From assembly GCA_934871445.1 (NCBI GenBank), contig CAKXBD010000058.1, positions 1 to 11,841 on the forward strand: DNA of 11,841 nt. The letters are read 5' to 3'. Below are positions 6,542 to 11,841 of the stretch, piece by piece. Under the pieces are notes generated by a model that was not told the DNA's origin, searched no databases, and worked only from the letters and a program-made list of their open reading frames with translations. The position numbers and the translations under genes are program-made. Source of the stretch: an uncultured bacterium. GTDB taxonomy: Bacteria > Bacillota > Clostridia > Christensenellales > Borkfalkiaceae. Within the stretch, counting starts at the first letter, position 1; every line of letters begins with the position of its first letter.

Positions 6542-7057
6542 GATATAAAGAGAAGCTACGCGATAGTCATGTGGTTGGATAGAGGGTAACAAATGAGTTG
6601 AAATAAAAATTTTGATTTCGTATAAATGAGAGTGTGCCCAAACAGTTAACAATCAAAAACTAAATCAGAGAATATTGAAAATGAATGAATTACCTAATAA
6701 TAATATTTTAATACATACGAGTTATATTAAATAAAAATATTCCGATTTTAGAAATTCCGAAATTGAAAGCATAGGTATCTTATTCATGAAAGAACTTGAT
6801 AGTTAACTGGTGAATCTACATAATATTTTTTTAATTTTTGAGAAATAAGTGTAGTCAGAAAAACCTACGGAAAACTGTGTTCTCGTTTCTTTCGGGAGAA
6901 AGGTTATAAATTGTCTAACACTAAATAATTTTGTAAAACACTTATTGATTTGAGTTTTAGTGTATTGGGTATAAATTAAATGTTGTACTTGTGAAGCTAA
7001 TTAATTATATTTCCATACATAGATAAGAAAAAATGTAGATAATATTTTGATATCCTA
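6542..7057. other. AT-rich intergenic spacer, no gene recognised
   Basis: About 515 bases rich in A and T with stops in all plus-strand frames; the longest ATG frame noticed is only 17 codons (near 6680). Composition differs sharply from the genes on both sides. I see no tRNA, insertion sequence or CRISPR repeat. A small inverted repeat, ACACTAAA (6918-6925) with TTTAGTGT (6956-6963), lies about 100 bases before the GH3 promoter. The stretch could be a decayed gene or an old insertion boundary. Confidence 0.5.
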
Positions 7058-7086
7058 TTGACAAACATAAAATTATCTGTTATAAT
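7058..7086 (+). promoter_or_regulatory. Perfect-consensus sigma-A promoter of the GH3 gene
   Basis: TTGACA (7058-7063), 17 bases, then TATAAT (7081-7086): exact consensus in both boxes and in spacing. The predicted start is near 7093, inside the LacI operator. Such a strong promoter is useful only if repressed, which agrees with the operator overlapping it. Confidence 0.9.
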
Positions 7087-7100
7087 TAGCCCGTGCTAAT
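7085..7100. promoter_or_regulatory. LacI-family operator O1 over the GH3 promoter
   Basis: ATTAGC-CCGT-GCTAAT is a 16-bp palindrome with a central CG, the usual centre for LacI-family sites where a hinge-helix leucine intercalates. It overlaps the end of the -10 box and the transcript start, so bound repressor would block polymerase. The same motif recurs at 9293 and 10359. Confidence 0.82.
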
Positions 7101-7122
7101 CAAAGGGAAACGGATAATATAT

Positions 7123-9231
7123 ATGAATAAACAGATAAGTGAACGAGCGAAAACAATTTTAGAAAAAATGACTTTGACGGAAAAAGTCGGTCAGTTGTGG
7201 CAAAAAAATATCGGAGACACCTCGGGACTTGGAAATACGGGGAAAGAAATCAATGGGGATTTGTTTGAAAAAATTCGACAAGGTCGGGTGGGAGTTATTT
7301 TACAGCCTGCATGGAATATGCTCGATGACATTCGAGAAGCTCAACGCATTGCCGTGGAAGAAAGTAGACTGAAAATTCCTCTTATGGTACATTCGGATAT
7401 TATACACGGGTTCGATACTGTGTTTCCGCTGCCCATAGCTTCCGCATGCAGCTTTAATCCTGTTCTTATTCGTAAATCGGCCGCTGTGGCTGCGGAAGAA
7501 GCAACTGCGGCAGGGATTAACGTATCGCATGCTCCCATGTTAGATATTGCCCGAGATTCTCGTTGGGGACGAATAGCGGAAAGTCCGGGAGAGGATCCTT
7601 TTCTTGCGGGAGAAATTGCAGAGGCTTATGTGAAGGGCTTTCAGGAAGATAATGCTCCCGCCGCTAGATTATCAGCTACATTAAAACATTATGCGGGATA
7701 TGGAGCTGCGGAAGGGGGGAGAGATTACAACACCTGCGAAATCGGAGAACGAACTATGCGCAACGTTTATCTTTTGCCTTTCCGTAGAGGAATAAATGCG
7801 GGCGCACGTTTGGTTATGGCTGGTTTTCATACGATAGATAGCATACCCATGACCGCAAATACAACGTATTTGCGGAATATTTTACGTGGCGAATTCGGCT
7901 TTGAGGGACCGGTCATTTCTGATTGGTGCGCTCCCTATGAGCTGATTTCTCATGGAATTGCCGAAGATGAACGAGCTGCTGCCCTTGCGGCTTTCCGCGG
8001 CGGTATAGATATTGAAATGTGTTCGGACTGTTACGACAAGAGTTTGTATGCCTTGCTGAATGAAGGGATAATCAGTGAACACAAACTGGATGAGGCAGTT
8101 CTGCGGATACTGGAATTGAAAATTGAATGTGGGATTATGGATGATCCGTATTTATTTATGAAAAAGAAAAAGCCGACATATTTATCGCCTGCCAGTCTCA
8201 GCTGCGCAGAGATGCTTGCGGATGAATCAATCGTTCTTTTGAAAAATGAAGGGATACTTCCGATATCTTTCGGGCAAAAAGTCATCATAGCAGGTAGTCG
8301 TTGCAAAGATAATTATGTTTTAGGGTGTTGGCAATGTAGTTCTTTTTCCCATGAGGCAATCAATTATATTCGCGGCTTACGGGAAGAAGGATTTATTTTG
8401 CAAGAAATATCGGACGAAAAAGATATTTCTTGTTTTGATGCCGATACTGTACTTGTTTTTGTCGGTGAAAAGGAGGACGAAAGCGGTGAGGCTGCTTCCA
8501 AGCAAGAACTGGCTGTTGCAGATTCGGATATTGCTGTATTACGCAAGGCAAAGGAAAGCGAAAAAAAGACTGTGTGCATTGTTTGTGCCGGACGGCCTCT
8601 GATATTGACAGAAGCAGAAAAGTATAGCGACGCTATTATATATGCTTGGTATTTGGGTCATACGGCGGGCAGGTCGTTGGCAGGAGTGTTGAGAGGAAGG
8701 GTTTGTCCTTCGGGAAAATTATCTGTGACCATGCCGCGTTCGATGGGGCAAATTCCTATCTATTATAATTATCTTCCTACCGGACGGCCACGCAATACTG
8801 GGGACGATAATAAATTTACCAGCCGTTATATTGATGGAACAAGCGAACCTCTGTATCCCTTCGGCTTCGGTATGTCTTATACTCAATTCCGTTATTCCCC
8901 AGTTCGGCTTTCTTCAAAAATAATGAAGGAAAATCCCGTAAAAGCGGTGGTTACGCTTGAAAATTGTGGAACACGGGCAGGTAAAGAGACTGTACAAATG
9001 TATATTCACGACGTATGCGCGACTATTTCTCGCCCTGTACGCGAACTCAAAGGGTTTCGGAAAATATTTTTACAGCCGGGACAATGCGTCGAGGTGGAAT
9101 TTGAAATAGACGAAAAGATGCTTTCTTATTATCATTCAGATAACCGTTTTTTCTGTGACGCCGGAAAATTCGAAATTTATATCGGCGGAGACAGCAACAC
9201 AAAGAATTATGCGGTGTTACAAAAAAATTAA
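7123..9231 (+). CDS. BglX-like glycoside hydrolase family 3 beta-glycosidase, cytoplasmic
   Basis: Retaining exo-beta-glycosidase of family GH3, probably releasing terminal sugars from imported beta-glucosides or similar oligosaccharides. The 702-residue chain has the standard order. A TIM barrel (about 1-330) carries HSDIIHG (D92, H95), GRIAESPGEDP (R150, E153), K188-H189-YAGYG, and VISDW with nucleophile D267. A sandwich domain (about 360-560) has GEKEDESGEAAS, where E456 is the likely acid/base. The TGRPRN, NKFTSRYIDG and YPFGFGMSYTQF blocks are typical of BglX, and a fibronectin-III-like domain is near the C-terminus. No signal peptide is seen, unlike periplasmic E. coli BglX. Start 7123 is chosen because the in-frame GTG at 7093 coincides with the predicted transcript start; the ribosome site is weak (GGGA about 15 bases upstream). 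Controlled by operator O1. Confidence 0.93.
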   Translation: MNKQISERAKTILEKMTLTEKVGQLWQKNIGDTSGLGNTGKEINGDLFEKIRQGRVGVILQPAWNMLDDIREAQRIAVEESRLKIPLMVHSDIIHGFDTVFPLPIASACSFNPVLIRKSAAVAAEEATAAGINVSHAPMLDIARDSRWGRIAESPGEDPFLAGEIAEAYVKGFQEDNAPAARLSATLKHYAGYGAAEGGRDYNTCEIGERTMRNVYLLPFRRGINAGARLVMAGFHTIDSIPMTANTTYLRNILRGEFGFEGPVISDWCAPYELISHGIAEDERAAALAAFRGGIDIEMCSDCYDKSLYALLNEGIISEHKLDEAVLRILELKIECGIMDDPYLFMKKKKPTYLSPASLSCAEMLADESIVLLKNEGILPISFGQKVIIAGSRCKDNYVLGCWQCSSFSHEAINYIRGLREEGFILQEISDEKDISCFDADTVLVFVGEKEDESGEAASKQELAVADSDIAVLRKAKESEKKTVCIVCAGRPLILTEAEKYSDAIIYAWYLGHTAGRSLAGVLRGRVCPSGKLSVTMPRSMGQIPIYYNYLPTGRPRNTGDDNKFTSRYIDGTSEPLYPFGFGMSYTQFRYSPVRLSSKIMKENPVKAVVTLENCGTRAGKETVQMYIHDVCATISRPVRELKGFRKIFLQPGQCVEVEFEIDEKMLSYYHSDNRFFCDAGKFEIYIGGDSNTKNYAVLQKN

Positions 9232-9250
9232 AAAAATTTTGAAAAAGGTA

Positions 9251-9294
9251 TTGACAAACTAAAATTTTGTGATATAATAAAATTAAGATATAAT
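9251..9294 (+). promoter_or_regulatory. lacI promoter region with two -10 boxes
   Basis: TTGACA (9251-9256) is followed after 16 bases by TATAAT (9273-9278). A second TATAAT (9289-9294) lies 16 bases after the poorer TTGTGA (9267-9272) and overlaps the operator exactly as the GH3 -10 does. Two overlapping sigma-A promoters are likely. No terminator separates them from the GH3 stop, so readthrough is possible. Confidence 0.75.
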
Positions 9295-9308
9295 TAGCGC
9301 GGGCTAAA
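9293..9308. promoter_or_regulatory. LacI-family operator O2 at the lacI promoter
   Basis: ATTAGC-GCGG-GCTAAA repeats the O1 palindrome with one outer mismatch and the same central CG. It overlaps the second -10 box and the expected start of transcription, predicting that the repressor controls its own gene. Confidence 0.8.
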
Positions 9309-9322
9309 ATGCGGGAAGAGAG

Positions 9323-10336
9323 ATGATAACGAGAAGAGAAGTAGCAAAGCTTGCCGGGGTGTCTCCGGCTACCGTTTCAAATGTATTTGACAAACCGTCT
9401 GTCGTGAAACCGGATACTCGAGAAAAGGTAATGCAGGCGGCGAAACAGCTGAAATATGCGCCGAATCATGCGGCAAAAATTTTATCGTCGGGAAACTCTA
9501 GGCATATCGGTATTGCAGTTTTTGAATATACAAATCCTTATCATATGGAGATTATCCGAGGAATTGAAAATTATGCAATCGGCCGTGACTATATGGTTAC
9601 TGTCTTTCTGCTCGATAATGCGATACACGATAAATTTTCCTTTATTCAGAGCAAACAACTTTCCGCGCTTGTCAATTTTACCACGAATACGTATCCCGAG
9701 AGCTTTATTGATATTTTAATGAACTCTAATACAGTTCTCGTAGACTTTGGCGCGGACAAGGGGTTGAGCACCATGATTGATATGCGTAGTGCTTATTGTA
9801 ATTTTATGGAGAAGCTTCGGGAGTTTGGACATAGAATAGTAGGCTTTGTGACCGGAATGGACTGTGATCGTTTTTATAGCGACGTCCGCGGACAACTTTT
9901 TCTAGACAGAGAAAAATACGGTTTGTGCAAAGATGAAAATTTAATTGCTTATAACGATGATTATACGCTCAGTTCGGAAGAGAGAGGATATCTTGGAGCC
10001 AAAAAGTTGCTCGCCGTTCGTAAGGATATTACCGCGCTTTTTGCGATTAACGATATGGCGGCAATCGGTGCAATCCGTGCTGTCAGTGAATGTGGATATT
10101 CCGTCCCGGAGGACATTTCCGTAATCGGTTGCGATGATATTTCTTTGGCGAGATATGTAAATCCCTCGTTAACGACTATTTCATGTAATAAGTATGATTT
10201 CGGTAGACAGATTGCGGAAAAAATACTTGAATGCGTCGAGGGGCATAAGGATGGTACGGGAGAAATAATTTCTATTCCCGCCGAATGTGTTTACCGCGAA
10301 TCTCTCATTCCTGTCGGAAAAAAGAGAAAAAAATAG
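9323..10336 (+). CDS. LacI-family transcriptional repressor of the sugar locus
   Basis: A 337-residue LacI/GalR-type regulator. Residues 3-22 form the helix-turn-helix (TRREVAKLAGVSPATVSNVF). The hinge helix, residues 48-57 (NHAAKILSSG), has Leu54 at the place of the DNA-intercalating leucine of PurR. The rest is a periplasmic-binding-protein-like effector domain starting IGIAVFEYTNPYH and ending with the family block GCDDISLARYVNPSLTTI. It should bind palindromes with a central CG, and three such sites flank it, so its targets are probably the GH3 gene, itself and the transporter. The inducer would be a sugar or glycoside taken up by that transporter. The ribosome site is poor (GGGAAGAG region), suggesting low expression. 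Composition resembles the GH3 gene more than the sporulation genes. Confidence 0.94.
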   Translation: MITRREVAKLAGVSPATVSNVFDKPSVVKPDTREKVMQAAKQLKYAPNHAAKILSSGNSRHIGIAVFEYTNPYHMEIIRGIENYAIGRDYMVTVFLLDNAIHDKFSFIQSKQLSALVNFTTNTYPESFIDILMNSNTVLVDFGADKGLSTMIDMRSAYCNFMEKLREFGHRIVGFVTGMDCDRFYSDVRGQLFLDREKYGLCKDENLIAYNDDYTLSSEERGYLGAKKLLAVRKDITALFAINDMAAIGAIRAVSECGYSVPEDISVIGCDDISLARYVNPSLTTISCNKYDFGRQIAEKILECVEGHKDGTGEIISIPAECVYRESLIPVGKKRKK

Positions 10337-10346
10337 AAGGGATTTT

Positions 10347-10386
10347 TTTCGCCCAAAAATTAGCGCGTGCCAATTTTTGGGCGAAA
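10347..10386. repeat. Perfect 15-bp inverted repeat enclosing the third operator
   Basis: TTTCGCCCAAAAATT (10347-10361) and AATTTTTGGGCGAAA (10372-10386) are exact reverse complements around ten bases, AGCGCGTGCC, within which two further G-C pairs can form. The run of seven T lies before the left arm (10343-10349), not after the right arm, so it is not an intrinsic terminator in the plus direction. It lies between lacI and the binding-protein gene, so readthrough RNA would carry a strong hairpin. Confidence 0.85.
10359..10374. promoter_or_regulatory. LacI-family operator O3 before the binding-protein gene
   Basis: ATTAGC-GCGT-GCCAAT is the third copy of the locus palindrome, with one change in the right half (GCCAA for GCTAA) and the central CG kept. 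Unlike O1 and O2 it has no TATAAT on its left and I see no good promoter nearby, so it may act as a roadblock to transcription from lacI or as a DNA-looping partner. Confidence 0.68.
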
Positions 10387-10424
10387 GGGTAAAAAAAGGA
10401 AAAAATAAGACAAGGAGTACAATG

Positions 10425-11841
10425 ATGAAAAAATGTTTTAAGACTCTTGCCGTAATATTTTCGGCGGCGTTTGCCGGTTCGATGTTGGCGGCATGTACAC
10501 GGGACTTACCTGATGAAAATTATGAAGCAAATATCTCTCCGGACAAGAACGCTTCGGGAAAGCTGGTAATTTCCACCCCTGTGAGTCAGGAAGAACAAAA
10601 TATGATTCTCGGTATTGCCGAGCTGTTCAATGAGGAGTTTCCAAATGTCGAAGTGGAGCTCAAACCGTTCAGCGGAGAGGTGGCGCCGACGATTGCGAAC
10701 TGGTTTAATGCGGAAAGAGTAAATCCAGGAACGATGCCGGATATTTTCTGGACGACTTCATTCGATATGTTGGTTTTGAGCGATAAGCACGTGTTGCTCA
10801 ATCTCGATGGGTATATTCAAGCGGAGGAAGCGGCGGGAACATTTGACACAGACGATTATTATGCGGAATTCTGGCGGCTCGGTCAGGACGGATTTAACGG
10901 TGGACAGTTAATGGTTCCCCGCACGGCGGATAAAGTAGTGACGCACATTAATAAGAAGATTTTTGAGGACTGTTTCAAAGAGGTACCCGACGATGAACTG
11001 CCGTTTACGCCCCAATCGGGGACAAAGATTCCTGCCAATGGTTGGACGTGGGATGAGTTTAAAGAAACTTGTCGCGCGTTACGTACTTATTACGATGAGA
11101 CAGGTAGGGAAAATGAATACTTGGTAAATTCGTATATGACGTGGGAAGCTGTATATAACCCTATTTTTGAATCTTTCGGTGCCGAGGTGTTCGACGAAAA
11201 CGGCGATTTTGCACTCGATTCCGAAGCGGGAAAGGCGGCGCTCGATTGTATGAAGGAGATGCAGGATGAACGTTGGATTGCGCCGTTGAATACAGCTTCC
11301 GCGGATTTTGTGGGCGGTAAGGCTGCGATGATGTTTCATTCTCAGGCATCTTCTATTATCAGACAAGGGATGCAAAACAGCCTTCCCGAGGGCAGTGACG
11401 TCAAGGATTATTATGACGTTACCACATTCCCCTTGATTATGGATAATAATACTCCCAAAGTGGGCGGCGGTATTTCAGGATATTCTGTATTCGTGAATTC
11501 AAAAAATAAAGACTATGCATGGCAGTTTTTGAAACTGCTTTTATCAAAAGAAGGGCAGAATCTGATTACGGAAAAAGGCAATTCCAATTATGCGCCTATT
11601 CGCGTAGATATGGCAGACCCGAAAAATCCTGAAAATTTGTGGGGCGTAGGTTATGAGGATATCAATCTGGAAGCGTATACCTGGGGCGCGGAATACACGT
11701 GTGCGACGGAATTTGTCGCCGTACATAATCCCGAATATGCGAAGGATTTGATGAACTGTATGGAAGGTCTTATCCTCAATTATGTCGATAACGATAACTA
11801 TACCTATGAAACCGCTATGCAAAAATGTGCCAGTCAGATTG
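10425..11841 (+). CDS. ABC sugar transporter solute-binding lipoprotein, 3' end cut by window edge
   Basis: The frame is open from 10425 to the window end: 472 complete codons of an extracellular family-1 solute-binding protein. It should be anchored to the outer face of the membrane and deliver a sugar or oligosaccharide to ABC permeases. The N-terminus MKKCFKTLAVIFSAAFAGSM leads to the lipobox LAAC with lipidated Cys24. Family blocks are PDIFWTTSFDML, the GWTWDEF segment (W207, W209), and VGGGISGYSVFVNSKN from V346 followed by WQFLKLLLSKEGQ and NYAPIR. AAGGAG at 10412-10417 is seven bases before ATG 10425; an in-frame ATG at 10422 is also possible. The permease genes expected downstream are outside the window. 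Operator O3 and the large hairpin lie just upstream. Confidence 0.9.
   Translation, partial: MKKCFKTLAVIFSAAFAGSMLAACTRDLPDENYEANISPDKNASGKLVISTPVSQEEQNMILGIAELFNEEFPNVEVELKPFSGEVAPTIANWFNAERVNPGTMPDIFWTTSFDMLVLSDKHVLLNLDGYIQAEEAAGTFDTDDYYAEFWRLGQDGFNGGQLMVPRTADKVVTHINKKIFEDCFKEVPDDELPFTPQSGTKIPANGWTWDEFKETCRALRTYYDETGRENEYLVNSYMTWEAVYNPIFESFGAEVFDENGDFALDSEAGKAALDCMKEMQDERWIAPLNTASADFVGGKAAMMFHSQASSIIRQGMQNSLPEGSDVKDYYDVTTFPLIMDNNTPKVGGGISGYSVFVNSKNKDYAWQFLKLLLSKEGQNLITEKGNSNYAPIRVDMADPKNPENLWGVGYEDINLEAYTWGAEYTCATEFVAVHNPEYAKDLMNCMEGLILNYVDNDNYTYETAMQKCASQI

Noticed and set aside
6421..6543. Possible 40-codon peptide starting GTG after tldE, considered as a TldD/TldE substrate
   Set aside because: No proper ribosome site, and the frame reads straight through the terminator stem and its T run, so it would not be on a complete mRNA.
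7093..7122. GTG at 7093 as the start of the GH3 gene
   Set aside because: It lies in the operator and at the predicted transcription start, so it could not have a ribosome site; ATG 7123 fits the usual GH3 N-terminus.
10343..10389. The lacI-SBP inverted repeat as a rho-independent terminator
   Set aside because: The T run is on the 5' side of the stem for plus-strand RNA and the 3' side is GGGTAAAAAAA; on the minus strand the stem is followed by A bases at its 3' end, so neither strand has the required U tract.

Overview
The window looks like chromosome from an endospore-forming member of the Bacillota, most likely a Clostridia-type gut or environmental anaerobe. The best evidence is the spoIIGA-sigE-sigG sporulation cluster, backed by strong AGGAGG ribosome sites, sigma-A promoters of TTGACA/TATAAT type and a sugar-uptake locus of typical Firmicutes design. 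Species cannot be named from the sequence. Base composition is mixed: bases 1-6400 are moderately GC-rich, 6400-7090 is strikingly AT-rich, and the beta-glucosidase and LacI genes after it are more AT-rich than the sporulation genes.

Layout. (1) Bases 1-862, minus strand: most of a major facilitator transporter whose 3' end lies beyond the left edge, with a clear promoter at 919-947. (2) Bases 893-1089: divergent intergenic region with an unexplained perfect 11-bp inverted repeat and the probable spoIIG promoter. (3) Bases 1090-3579, plus strand: spoIIGA (membrane aspartic protease that matures pro-sigma-E), sigE (mother-cell sigma factor with a short pro-sequence) and sigG (late forespore sigma factor), closed by a terminator at 3644-3673. 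(4) Bases 3699-6541: a separate transcription unit with its own promoter and a leader hairpin, encoding the two subunits of a TldD/TldE-type metalloprotease, closed by a very long terminator palindrome. (5) Bases 6542-7057: AT-rich spacer with no convincing gene. (6) Bases 7058-11841: a sugar-utilisation locus made of a cytoplasmic BglX-like GH3 glycosidase, a LacI-family repressor and the start of an ABC sugar transporter (solute-binding lipoprotein, cut by the right edge).

How the parts work together. In the sugar locus a single palindrome, AATTAGCnCGnGCyAA, occurs three times: over the -10/+1 region of the GH3 promoter, in the same position at the lacI promoter, and between lacI and the binding-protein gene. 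This predicts that the LacI protein represses the glycosidase, itself and the transporter. The third copy sits at the centre of a perfect 15-bp-arm inverted repeat, so one sequence may be both a repressor site and an mRNA hairpin; this is the most unusual feature seen. I infer that the lipoprotein captures a glycoside outside, unseen permeases import it, and the GH3 enzyme, which lacks a signal peptide, hydrolyses it inside.

I did not find RNA genes, CRISPR arrays, insertion sequences or a clearly new multi-gene system. All family assignments come from motif recognition by eye; no database search was run.
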